Positions 23,893-37,500 of a stretch of 64,000 nt of DNA are shown in pieces; the stretch's first letter is position 1; every line of letters begins with the position of its first letter. The notes under the pieces were generated by a model. That model was not told the DNA's origin and did not search any database. It was given only the letters and a program-made list of their open reading frames with translations. A program made the translations under genes and the position numbers. The DNA comes from Gordionus sp. m RMFG-2023 (taxonomy: Eukaryota; Nematomorpha; Gordioida; Chordodea; Parachordodidae), in contig NC_088779.1 of assembly GCF_954871325.1 (NCBI RefSeq), positions 21,516,846 to 21,580,845 of the forward strand, given 5' to 3'.

Positions 23893-26800
23893 GGATTATG
23901 ATAATATTTTTTTTTTTTAATTTTTAATATTTTTAATTTTTGTATGACTTTTTTAATTAGGCGATTTTCATTTTTTTTTTTAAAAAAAGTAATATTTTAA
24001 ATAATATTTATTTTTTAAAAAATTAAATTTTTAAATGATTAAAAATTATTATGTAAAGAAGGAATTTATATATAAAACAAAATTTTGAAAGTTTTAATTT
24101 TTTTATTTTAAATAATAAAATTATTAATAATTTTTTTGGATCTTATTTAAATTTAGTTTGGTTTAATTTATTTATATCTGATATCTTTAATCCTTAAGTT
24201 ATAATAGTTTAAATTCAAAGATATTAATAGTTACCCAGAAAGTTTCGATATAGGAGTGGGTGGAAGGGGAAGGGGGATTAAATATATGACTAAATTATTC
24301 ATATTGTAAACAGAGAAAAGATGATCCAAATTCCGAAGGTATATTTTAAAAGCAATATAATGCAATTTTAATAAAAATTAGTAAATCTTATCCCTTTAAA
24401 TCGCGCATAGCTCAATATAAAACATAATAAGCAATAATTTTTTCTGTAGTATATATAAATATTTTTCACAAAGAATAAAGAAAATATTATTAATACAATT
24501 TGGTAGAATAAATATAAAATTTGGTTTTAAATTTTACTATATAAAAAATATTTGTAATAGGAAAAAGAAGGAAATATAAAATTGAATGCAGCAGGAGTCA
24601 TGAGGATTCATTGGAAGATGTATGAAGGAATAGAGGGAACGCATGGAGATTAAAGACCTTTTACATTTTCTATTTTACATTTTATTATATTATTTTTATT
24701 TATTTAAATTTAAATATTATATATTATATATATATAACTTTTTTAAACATTATTTTAGTAATATGTATTAAATAAATTATATAAGGGGTTGATCTTATAT
24801 TAATTTAATTTACAAATTTATTTATTTTTTTAAATTAAACTTATTTTTAATTATTTTATTAGATAATTTTAATTTAAAAAAAATATATATAAACAAGATT
24901 ACTAACTATAACAGTAAAAATATTATTTTTCGATAATTAACAGTGTATATAATAAGTAATAAATAAGTATACTAAAAATGCATATTTTTTATTTAAATTT
25001 TGTTTTAAATAAAAAAATTATTTTAAATTTTTAATAATTAATTTTTTGAGTTTATAATTAAAACACATGCTTGACCTGTCTTAATCAATTTGTTTTGGAG
25101 CAAAAAATAAATCTTTTAAATATTTTGGTTAAGTTTTAAAAAAAAATAAGCATGAATTTTTTTAAATCCCTCTTTTAACATTTTAAATCTAATGAAACCT
25201 ATACATTTTTGAGGCGAAGTTAAATTGTTTAGTTTATTTTTATTTTTAGATCGGATATGGTATCCACGAGGAATAAGGATTTCTAGATTTTGAATCATTT
25301 ATTGAGCGCCATTTTAGGAGTATCTTTTTGACCGGATATGTAATACTTAAAACTAAAGTAATGGCGTTACTCTTTTTAATAAAAATAACGCGAAATGTAA
25401 CGACATTCATATTTTGCAGACGCGAAATGTAACGAAGTTATTGTTTTTTTGAGTAGCTTCTTCATTAGGTTTTTCAAATTTAAAAATTGCCCATCAATAA
25501 ATTATTTAAAATTAAGAGATTACGAATGCTCATAAATTTTGTATCCACTTGTCCCCTCCTCCCATCCCTCGTTAAGACAAATAATTTTCCAAAAATTATA
25601 AAGTTCAGGTGTCCAGCTTGCAAAATTAAAACTTCACCCCAAATAATACGTGTGAACAATGAGGGGGGAAGGGATTAAATATAATGCAGCTAATACATAA
25701 AAAGTATTTGAGTAACTAACTGCCTTGTTTTTTCAAATAATGAGCCGTAATTAAAATTTTGGAGAAAAAAAAACAGTACTACTATGACTGTATCTTATTT
25801 GACTTAGCTTTTAAACTAGGGCATCCTATTTAGGTTTGTCTTCTTTGGTGACATTGTTTTTTTTTGTTTCCCCGAACCTACCCGAAAAAGTTTAAGGGGG
25901 AAAGGAAAGACCCGGGTTAATAATTCGATTCCTAAATTAAATTTAAGGAAAGAAAAATAGAGATTCATAGCTCCTAAATGTAATAATTATATCATTTAAA
26001 ATATTCACCTTTATTTTCAAAAAAATACTGCATTCACTTAACCTCAGAAAAGAAATATAATGTGACTTGGGCGATGAGAGTTCCGTTAGATATTTTTTTT
26101 CTTCTTTAAGACATAAGCATTCTTTTTATTTCAATAGGAAAGAGAGACACCTCTCAGCTTACTTTACTTTTTCCTCGTAAAATTTAATAAATCTAGGGGG
26201 TAGAAAGAGGTGTGTCCAGAAATTTTATGAAAGTATTTTCTAGTAAACTTTAATTAATCGCATCATGAATTGAATATTTAATTAATTATCTAGGTTTAAC
26301 CTTTTTATTAATTTTACACTTTAATTTCTTTTTTTTGCGCATGATATATAATATGGACAAAGGAAAATAGGTGTGGTTATAATTCTAAAAAAAAGGGGGG
26401 GGGGACTTCATTGAGCCAACCAGACTATGTCAATTACAAAGAAATATTACTGGAATCGATTTGATAAGAGGAATATTCTCTGAAACGATTCTTATATTTT
26501 AGGTTCAATATTATTGATATATAAGTTAATTTCCGCTATAAGATTTCTGGTTAATCACCTTTCCGTAAGCTATAATAAAATTTTAAAATATATAGTTGCT
26601 TATATTATATAATTTCCTAATATATATTTTTTTATTTTTTTAAATGTATAAAGAGAATTTGCTTGCATTTTAGAGCATATGTTTAATATATATAGTTTAA
26701 GATTTGTACTTTTTTTTAGCCATTACACATTAAGATAAAATTTCTCTCTTTTTTTAATTAATATTAAAGATTTTGGTTTTAATTATTTTGAATTTAGATC

Positions 26801-28908
26801 TTTTTATTTAAATTTATATAAGTTGAATGAATGTATAGAAAAAGTAATATTAAGGGTATAAGGTTTATAAGGTTTAAAGAATTATATTAGAATTGAAATC
26901 ATACTAATTCCCTTAATAATTTATTTCTTTTATATGGGGCTCTAACTCAATGTAGTAGTGAATTGAGAGCTTATCTGATCAAGGAAACTATGGCAAGATA
27001 TAAGTTGGCGAGTATAATGGTTGATTCTACGTAAGAGATGGAGAGCTTAGGCAATAAAATGAAGATATGACGAGAGATAATTAGCATATTGAATTGACAC
27101 TCCCTCTATGAGGTTATGGAAAAATTTTTTTACATTATTATTTAATAATCTGATGTTGGTCACGGTTAGTTAAGGTAAAAAATTATGCAAAATAAGTTTT
27201 AAAAAAATAAATAGTGTAAGCATGCTTTACATTATACTGTTAATATATTTTCTGAGGAAAATATTAAAATTTAATTTATTAATATAAAATATTTTATCAG
27301 GATATATCGAATTTTTTTTGTTGAAATTTAAATATTAATGATAAAATATATTTCTCTAATGGAGTATATATATATATATATTCTTATTCTTTAAACTACA
27401 TCTTTTTTTAGACCCATGATGTATTTTTTTAGAAGGATGATGATTTTTTTTCAAATAAACCTTGTTTTCTATGTATATTTTATACTATATTTCTGAAAAA
27501 GAAAAAAATATTAAAATTAAAAATTGACAAATATTTCTGATCTGAAAGAAGATTTCCCCTTCCTGTCCATCGCTTATAAACGTTCCGAATATTTTAGATG
27601 TTACTGAGCTAAAATTTTTAATAATCAAATATATCTCTCTAATGGTAGCTGCCTAAAATTTGTCAGGGTATATAGCATCTTTATTTTTAAAAGAATCTTC
27701 GTGTTAAATGCTAAGTTAATTCGATAAGAAATCTCTAGAGCTAAAATAAATTATAAGAATTCTAGGAAAGTGGGAGTGGTTTAATTTGGAACAATAATTT
27801 TTCCATAAGTTAAAATTTACATAAACAATAAGGGCAAAAAATAACCAAATAAGCTACAGGGTCGTCCTAGTTGATGCGTTTATTTTCTGGCATAGGCGAT
27901 AAAAGTCTAGTTACTATTTAAGACAACCGGATAAATCAAGCATTGACATCACATATGAGTTAGACCAACATATATATATATATTAAATGGAAAGGAGCAT
28001 TTCCTTTATTTGAGTTAGAAGAGATATATCCGTGTTCAAGATATGGATTTTTTAGTTAAAATTTTTCGACTTCTATAGATTTCAGTTGCATACTGATAAA
28101 AAAAAGAATAGTGTGTCTATCATTTTCGCTAAGGAATAGACCAATAAAGTTAAAAAAATGTAAGGGGGTGTTGGGATATGTTTGAAAATCAAAGGCGACG
28201 AAGACTATAAACTATTAAATTAGGTGAGCATTTTAGTGCTCAGTTTAATCCGTAAATAAAAATTAGGGAATGAAGATGTTTAAAATATTGTTGAATATTT
28301 TAAGTATCATGAGTTAGATATAGCATTCTTTTAAAAGCAGGATAGAAATTTAATTACTCATTAAAGTGATGAGATCTTAAGGCAGCAAATTGACATTTTA
28401 ATCGAGTTAAAGCTATTCTTATTTTTTTTAGATAGTTTAAATTTTTCCAAGTGACCACTCATTGGATATGAAAAGCAAATGGCTAAAATTAAATTTAAGA
28501 TAAAAAAAAAGCCTTTGAAAAGATATTTGTAGGATAATGGTTAGAAATGAGATAAAAATTACTAAATACTAAAGCTGAAAAGAATACGCACTACTGTTTC
28601 AAAAATGATAAAGGTAAAAGGTTGCTCTTTACACTAACAAATCTAAATGGCGATAGCAGAGATTAAAAAGTCATATCTTGTAAAAAGAGCTTTGGGGAAC
28701 ATAATAAAAACTCTTTAGTAGTTTGGGATTTTTTGGTTCAGACAGTACATTCTTTGTTCGGCATTTTAAACTTGGACCATGTCTCGGTTCGCTCTTTGCA
28801 AATAATAACTAGGGGGAACAATTAGATATTTTAATATAAAAAGGTTTTTATGCATTGATAAACGAAGAACTGCTAAAGATATTGAATTAAGAGTTTTTGG
28901 TGAGACAT

Positions 28909-29120
28909 GCTTGTTGTTAAAAGCCCGATTTTTAAAAACGGTCCGATCTCGTTTTTAGCTAAAATACTTTTATGTAAGCCTGGAGATTTTTCCCATAAGT
29001 GGCAGAAAGGTTCGGATCTCTATTGCCAAATCTTGAGGCTTACATAATATTATTTTGGCTAAAGTCTTAATCGGGCCATTGTTAAAAATTAATCCATATC
29101 GGGCTTTTTAACAATATCAC
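28909..29120. mobile_element. palindromic foldback MITE copy
   Basis: It begins TTGTTGTTAAAAGCCCGATTTT and ends with AATCCATATCGGGCTTTTTAACAAT, an inverted repeat of the start. Its interior shares blocks (gapped CTTACATAATATTATTTTGGCTAAA) with the element at 38043-38267. It is non-coding. No clear target duplication was seen. Confidence 0.6.
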
Positions 29121-30160
29121 TTGTAATATAAATTTCTACTAAGACTGATAATGAGAATGGAGTATACTAGCATAAGTAAAAATTAACTATAAAAGCCAAC
29201 CATATACTGAGTTGAAACACAAGAGAGTAGCTTTTTAAAAATGGGGGGAGAGAATCTATTTGCATAAACAAAATGTAATAACTATGTTAAAATGAAACTG
29301 AAATGTAGGATCACTAAATGTCAGGAAAAAAAGTTAAAAATTATAAAAACCCATTTGAAAGGAAGGGCTAGAAATTTAAATTATTAGGATAATGGATAAC
29401 TGAGGTCAAATTAAAGTACTCCAGGCGAAAATATGAATGTATAATTTATAAATATATGGAGCGTTTGAAAATGACGATTACTTATATGTGACCACTCTTT
29501 AATAAATTTGTATTGTGTAAAAGGAATTCAAAAAATGTTTACTTTTCCACTTAAGCTTTTAGTAATATTTTTTTTAATCAAAAGAAGTCCATAAATTAAT
29601 ATCAACCATAAATACCCTAATAAATTATTCGTATCTAAAATTAATAATCCAGTATGTTTTTCAGTTTAATTTTACCGATGGGGTGTGTAAAATTTGCTTC
29701 TGTAAAAAAATGGCCCGTTTGTGATTCGAATCAACATTAAGATGCAAGTATGGCGTTTTGGCTACCTCTGACAAAAAATTATATTTCAACGTTACTTGTA
29801 TACATTTTAAAAGTTATAAGATTATGGTCATTATTCAACACGTTGAATTTTCTTTAAAAAAATTACCATGTGGTAATTTTACTATAAAATGTTAAGCATT
29901 TCTTTTCAGAGTAATATTCTTTGTGTGTGATTATAAACTCCTATTCAAAAATGAACTTTAGTATGATGATCTAGTAGTATGTTATAGGTTATACAAATAG
30001 CCAATAATTATAGTGTGATATTTACAAACCACTGCAAAAATTTACTTAACACTCAAATTCAGAGACAAAAGAACCTTTGAGTAGGTCATTGTAGGATTTG
30101 TGGGATTTGTGGTTTTCAGTTATTTTATATATTGTAATTGTACACCTACAAATAAACTTA

Positions 30161-30297
30161 GTAAACTATATTTATCTAAGGGTTTGGCAGTAACGCGATG
30201 AATTTAAAATAAAATACCATTTTGTATTTGAATATTTTAGTAAATCGTAAACTATATTTATCTCAGGGTTAGGCAGTAGAGCGATGAATTTAAAATA
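30161..30297. repeat. imperfect direct duplication
   Basis: GTAAACTATATTTATCT..AGGGTT.GGCAGTA..GCGATGAATTTAAAATA occurs twice (about 30161-30211 and 30248-30297), 87 bases apart, with a few mismatches. The spacer is AT-rich. It looks like a recent small tandem duplication in intergenic DNA. Confidence 0.8.
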
Positions 30298-31482
30298 ATA
30301 TAAATATTTTAGGAAAGTATTTAGTATTTTATACGATTTCACACACAATTTTCAAACGAATACAAATACTTTTTTATTAAAAAATTTAAATCCATATTTA
30401 ATTATTTAAGTATTTGGCGAAAAAATTAACATCTTCCATTTAAAATTATATTTTATTTTTAAAATGAGTTTTACCGAAAGCAAAAATACGATTATTTTTG
30501 AAGATGAGGAAGATATATTAATAGAAGAAAAGGAGTTTTTATATTAAACTATTATACTTATATAGATATTTTGCATGAATTCTGTGATAACAACATCCTC
30601 CCAAATTAATTTGACAATTTTGAATGAAAAATTTTAAAATATCATCAATAGTTAAAATATTTGCTCAATTAAAAATAAAACCAAAATCATAAATGGAGCG
30701 ATTACATCCTGCAGCAATTTATTATATTCATCTTAAAACGGTGATATTAATTATATAATAAAATTATTATATATTTTATGTGTTATGCAACTGTTGCAAC
30801 AATAGATTAATTATTTATAACGCAGATATTTGATAATTTTGGAAAATGGTTAGTAATCAAATTATTATTTAAGTTTAAAAAAAATTGATAGTATGGCCAT
30901 AAAAAAATCGACTTGTTAAATGTAATCGTCAAAGTATTTGTATTTAATTACTTTTTTTGAAAATACTTTGTAAGTATTTATATTTAAAATACATTTTTTC
31001 TCAAAACGTATTTGTATTTATATTCAAATACTTTTTTGGAGTGTATTTTCGACTTTTTTTTAAAAATTTGCCCAACCATAATTTATCTACAAAATCAATT
31101 TATCCTTATATATGATCCGACAGGTGGATATTGATAAATAAATTAATATCCATAATGAACCTAATTTTATTAAAGTGTTTAAAATATTTGAATGTTATAG
31201 GATTTTTAAATCGCGCATGAAATCTAAAAATACACATGAGTATTCAGTATTCAATACATTCTATTATAAAGTATCCATTATACATATTTCATATCCATAT
31301 CATACTATTGAGCTTTGGAAAAAAAAAAAATTACAAAAATCAAAATTTATTTTTATTATGATACAGAAAAGTAGAGGAAAAAAAATTAAATATACATCAA
31401 TGAAATACAAATAAAATTAGATATAAATATTTAATAAAAAAGTTTTCTGTCAAATCTTGTTATCTCTTTTATTTGTCGCCAT

Positions 31483-31572
31483 TTACAATTCCACTTTCTC
31501 CGTCTTTTTAGGTAGGATGGCATCTCCCTCTATTTTCACGTCTGATAAATCAATTTCTTCTTCCAATTCCAG
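31483..31572 (-). CDS. PDIA6: PDIA6 exon 12: acidic tail ending KVEL
   Basis: Reads [20 protein letters not shown], then PKKTEKVEL and TAA. EIDLSDV matches the acidic calcium-binding-like tail of P5. The last four residues, KVEL, stand where KDEL is expected; the codon GTG differs from Asp codons by the middle base. An AATAAA begins about 6 bases after the stop (CAAATAAAAG), so the 3' UTR may be very short. Confidence 0.88.
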   Translation of the reverse strand: MELEEEIDLSDVKIEGDAILPKKTEKVEL

Positions 31573-34500
31573 CTAAATATATTTTTTAAAAAAATTTTTA
31601 CAAACTACTAAATGGTCTATAAGTACATTCGAATCTAATTCAATAGTACATAATATTTTTATCTCTAACATTTCTGTTATAAAAAACCTATTTCGCCCAT
31701 TTTCCAAAAACGTTTGTCAATATTATAGCCAAATGAAAATACGCTTAAGATCTGGCCCAAAAAAATAGCATAAAAGTTTGGCCCTTTCGTAGAGAAATCT
31801 CGAGATTTAAGTAATTTTTTGGCTAAAATATTGATCAAATCTGCAAAATTGAAGTTTTAAAAACGTTATTTATGATTAAATCATATTTTAAAAACATTTT
31901 CGTTACTGATGTTAATTTGGTATTATAAAAAAGATTTTCCTAAATGATTTAGTATAATCTTTATTGAGAGTTCTTCAAATATAAGGTAAATAAATTAATA
32001 GAAGAAAGAAAAAAATTTGCTAGAAAAAAAACTAGCATAAAAACATTTATTATAAATAACGAATATCAAAAACATTAAAATGAAAATTTATATTGGAAGA
32101 CTAGCTGAGATTCAAGGTAAATATATACAAATATATTATATTTAATATACACTATTAACATTATTGAGCAGTTGATTAGGTTTTAAATAAAGTATGTCAT
32201 ATGAATCTTAGATAATATTTGATATAATCATTAAATTAATTAAGTATTATAATGCATTTTTTTGTAAACGAGATTAAACGATTCCAATATAATATAAAAT
32301 GTGTTCGATTTTTAATTAAATTGTCAAAAAGTCTAAAAATATCCGCCGCGATCTGGAATTAAAATTTTCGGCCTTCTCGGCAGCATCGACATTTCCTCCA
32401 GACGGTTCTTCGCCATTTTCGTTAACTCTCTCATCGAAATTTCCTTCCTCCCCTTCCGTTCCCCCAAAATATTCTTCCTCTTCCCCGGGTAAAAAGGAAT
32501 TTATATCCATTACATTGGGACCAAGCCTAGGCCGAATAAGGTTTTCGAATTGAATGGTCCCGAAATCCAAACTACCCATTAATTTCGTTTTTAACATGAG
32601 CTTGAGCAAATGAAGTGGGAAGGGGCAAGAAGGGAGAGAAGGAAATTTAATTTTAAGAATGATAAAATTGTCTTTATAAAAGTCAAATGCAGAACTGGGC
32701 CTGCGACGATAAGAGAATTGTAAGCTTGATAAGTTATTATGTTGGAATCAAAATAGGGGAGAGGATGAGTGAAATTAAATTTATAATTTTTAAAAAATAT
32801 TATCATTAAAAGTATAAAGATTATTTTTCCCCCAATTTAATTTTATTTTTAAAATGGCTATCTTGAGCATTTATTTCAATCATTCATACATAAAAACTAA
32901 AAGTCTCTGAGGCCGTGTTGCTCAGATTATTTCTGAAACTTATTTCTGTTTAGCCTAAGCTAATCAGCCTTTGAGGTATGACCTATTCTGGTTTGTTTTA
33001 TGTTTGCGTACATTATATTAATATTAAGTTATTTATATATTTTCTCAATACAAATAAAACAAAGACAGATCATAATAGCATCTTTCTTTTTAGGTTGTTT
33101 AATGTAAGTTATATAGAGGGCTAAACAGATGGCTTTTTAGAAAATAATCTGAGAGTTAAACACGGCCTGATAGCTTAATATAAAGCTAAAAGGCCCAGTC
33201 TAATATAATCCTAAAATAAGCGTGTAAATCAATAGATCATGTATATTATAAAACAATCATTTGATTATTATTACCTTCCCGTCTTGTCCATCCCAAGGAG
33301 ATAATTTCTTAATGTCCGAAAATTCTTTTTCCCTAACTGGAGCTGACGTTCCAGCTTTCCCATAATTGATATCCCTTCATTGGTAATTTAAAATATTTTT
33401 AAAAAATAAACATTAAACTAAGGGTACGTTAAAACTCAAAAAAAAATCAATAAGTTCACGCAGTTATGGCCCTTAACTGTCCAAAGATAATGATGCTTTG
33501 ATTATTTTTCTTAAGTTTAAACGTACCCAAGATATATAATAAAAATTTGTTATTGCTTAAATGAGTTAATTGTTTATTAATATTTTTAAAAAAAAATAAT
33601 ATTAAGCAACACAGCAAAACTCACATGAAAAACGTATAAAATTTTTATACAAGCATTAAAGTATTAGTACGGAAGTTTAGAGTGTATAAACGATCAGTCA
33701 AAAGGTGTCCATAACACGAAAAAAAAAATCCCTTATTTTTTATTTATTCTTCACTACTTTTATCACAAATTTGAGATGTAATCAATCATGAACTAATATC
33801 CATCAAGCAATTTATTGCATGACACATATTATACTGAAAGGCCAAAAATTAGAAAAGTTTCGATAAATATAAATTGCTTTAAAAAACCTCACAAATTCCC
33901 TGATTCCAGCTTCGCTAAACGGCCCTCTTAGAACGGTATATATCTTCTTCTTGGTATTGACGGCCGCCATAGCCTTATAAAAAAATATATATTATTTTTA
34001 ATTGACTTCCGAAATTGATCGAATCATTTCAATATATAATAGAACACATTAAAAAAAGTTTAAGTTAAGTTACGATATACAGTATTATTAACTAGCTCAT
34101 AGTTCCCAGGAATCTAATAATTTATGATATCTTACCGGTGGTTTAAACCATCACGTTGCTTAGGACCTATTACAAGTGGGTTAAATTGTTAAAAATTATA
34201 CTGTTTGTAAGTGTAATTGTAAAAAATTTATAACTGGATATCCGAATCCTCCTATATCCAAAGCTCTTTCGATCTCGGGTTGTTGTCCGGCTTCTGTCCA
34301 TAGCCATCTATAATTTATTCAAGTGAAAATATTCAGATTAATCATAGGTCAACAAAAAAAAATTGACTCGTAAAAAATTTCAAGTTTTTTTTAAAATGGT
34401 TATTAAAAAAGAAAGAAAAATATTGAATATTGTGCAATATTAGGACGCAGTCATTACAGCATTTATAAATAAATATCTATTAGAATTTGCGAAAAACTTC

Positions 34501-37500
34501 TTGATAAAATAATTAAATGAGAGGCATTCCCATAAACAATTTTGCGGGACAGAATATTACTTATTATTGACCAAATTTTAAGTTCTCATTATAAAAAAAT
34601 CATGCTTATGCCTATTATACTACATAATCATGAACTCTTTAACTCTCGTTCTCGGTACAACCTTAGCATCATAGGCTGATTAAATCATCATTATTTATGT
34701 AATAGTCTCATTTAATAAAAATAACATCTAACATTAACTTTATTTTATTTACGTAAGATTTAGCTTTTTCTTCCCTCTTGCCTAAGATGACAATAAATTT
34801 ATTGCTTATAAATAATTACCCGAGCATAGACTTCTTGAATTCGCCCCCAAGTTGGGTGAGGGTATCAATATAGGCATTACGGCACTGGGATTGACAGTCG
34901 AGGATGTTTGGAAGGAAGGATATGATGCACAGTTTGTTTTTATCACAAGCAGCTTTCAGCAGTTCTTCGTTAATTATCTGAAGAAATAGTTTGTTATGTG
35001 TGTTTAGATACTCATTCGTAAAAGACAAATCACGTTGTAAACCTATCATAATTCTCTTAATAATGCTTCATGAGAAGTCTTTCACAATAGACATAAATAC
35101 AATTAGTATTTATAATAATTTTATTAATATGGATTGCTAAAGAAAAAGAAGTCCTTGTATTATCTTGTTAATAGGATAAGTATAAAAAATAGTGTTCTTT
35201 AAGTATAAAAAAGAAAATTCAAGTTCTAATTTCTATACAAAAATATATATTTGTTGCGGCATTCTCTATTTCTTAAAAATGGCGCATACAATATACCTGT
35301 TTAACTTCTGGCGCAGGTTGATTATCCGCCAATTTATCATTGACCCATGTTACGATATCCGCTGCACGGCGACCACCATCGTAATCCTGGGGTTCTACCT
35401 CGACGCCTGGTCTAGTGGGGACAAACATTTTTATAGTAGGATAACCTTGAACCTGTAAAATACGGTAAATCATTTATCTTTATGATTAAATAAAAAGTGC
35501 TATATTTAACCCAAAGACTCAAGATCTTGCAAAATACGTTATTTACATGATATGAATAAAACAATTAAAATCTGAAAATATGGATTCGACCCGATTGTTC
35601 CAAACACTCAGTTTATAAAATAGAAATTTATCCAGGATTTAGAATAAAATTCGATTGAACTTTTTATTAAAAATTTGAATATCTTTTTTAAGGTAAAATA
35701 TTTTTGTAAAATTTTTAAAAATGTCCAATCAAAAGTTATGAGATTTGGTTAAAGAGTAAAGTATCGAAAATAAATCCTTTAAAACCTTATATTTTCCGGC
35801 AATAAGAGGATGCTGAGTTGCATCGAGAGCCGCCAGCTTCACTGCTTTGCCTTTGAGAGTATTAGCGGCACTGGCCCACTCCGGAGCTAGTTGCTTGCAA
35901 TGACCACACCAGGGGGCGTAAAATTCTACTAGCCAAAAATCGCCAGATTGATCGTTGAAAATTTTGTCCGCGAAATTGGCATCCGTTAAGGTTACAACGT
36001 TCTGAGGGTAAATAATTTGAGGTACACAAAATAAAAGTTTATCATAGTATATAAATGATTAGCAAAATAGTAATTGTTTTTAGGATTAAGAGTTTCATAC
36101 TATGTTATGTAAATAAGAAAATTCGAAAAAATGTTTATTTTCAGTTAGGGATATGACCCATTAAAGTACCTAATGGGTTCAATTCAAAGTCAGGGCCCTC
36201 CCCAATCCAAAAATGTTTGCACGATGCATATATAATGTATAATTTGTTTTTAAATATATGGGTAATTATTTATTGCTTTATTTTATTATTAAATATTATG
36301 TTGCAATAATTATTTTGTCTGCAATATAATTCATTTATTGTGTATTTATTTTATGCATTCCCGAAAAAATTTGGGTTCATAAAAAATCACAAAGAAATTT
36401 TAGGTAAAATTTGATCAAAAAGTTTGTTTCTAAGCCATCTCAAAAAAAAGAGCCTCAAAAGATCAAAAATTTGTGAAGATTTGTTTATTTATAACTAAAA
36501 TGTTTATATAACAACTATAAAAAAATCATTTAAGTTAATTTCAAATTTCAAACAATTCGACCTTTTACTTCCCAACTGTTTGGAATCTAACAATAAGTCT
36601 TCGAACACATGCATGATGTTCCTTAAGACACAAAACAAATGCAATTTCCCAACGCACCAAAACAACAACCCGATTAAAGAACAACCCAAGTGCAGTGTGG
36701 GGTCAATCGTATGCCCAGCATATAGAGAAACGTATTATCTATCAATTGCCCGGCTCAAATGAATACTCAAAGTATAGCAACGAAGAACAATCGTTAAAGC
36801 ATTAAAATTTATGGAAAAAATGAAACAACTTATACATGCCTAAATGGTAACCTTGACATAAAATAAAGTCCCGGCCCAAATTGCTACTGGTATGGTGAGA
36901 AAAAGGGATGGCCGAGATTAATAAATTCGCGAATAATTAATCGATTTGATGATTTTATATGTTAATAAATCAATAAAATGTGTACATTCATAAAAGTGTC
37001 TAATGATTGTTTTTAAAAAAAATCGGATTTAATTTAAAATATAAATAGTTTAAAATAAATATTTATAAAAATAATTATATATAAAATAGATAAATTGAAA
37101 TGTCTAACTTAATATTAAAAGTAAAGATTAAGGTAAACCTGTTCCAAAATAACGAAATAATAATTTATTTTAAAATAAAATATATATAAAAAAATAGTGT
37201 TATAAAATAACTTTCATTTTGGTATATAAAAGAAAACACTTTTTGTTTTAAGATATAAAAATAAGTACCTTTTTAAAAATTCTAATCACTTTATCCAATA
37301 CATTTTATTTACCATCTTTGCATTATTTCTTAGATTTTATATTATGCTATCATTTTTTTGCCTTATGCTATTTATATTATTTGCTATATTGATAGCTTAT
37401 ATTTTATTCGCAATTTTACTCTTTAGCAACTAAGTCAAATTATCTTTGTGTAACATAGATATATGTATATTTTTAAAAAAACTCAATATATTATGAATTT

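Larger units (their letters stand above)
23900..31440. other. intergenic region between collagen and PDIA6
   Basis: Extremely AT-rich with many homopolymers and few open frames longer than 60 codons, none convincing. It carries a 16-bp direct repeat ACGCGAAATGTAACGA at about 25388 and 25420, a foldback MITE copy (28909-29120), an imperfect about 50-bp duplication (30161-30297), and an ATTTGTATTTG-type repeat zone (about 30340-31070). No gene is supported. Confidence 0.6.

Noticed and set aside
35192-35458. Plus-strand 88-codon frame over the PDIA6 second domain
   Set aside because: Antisense shadow of exon 35297-35452, whose minus-strand translation is a clear thioredoxin domain.
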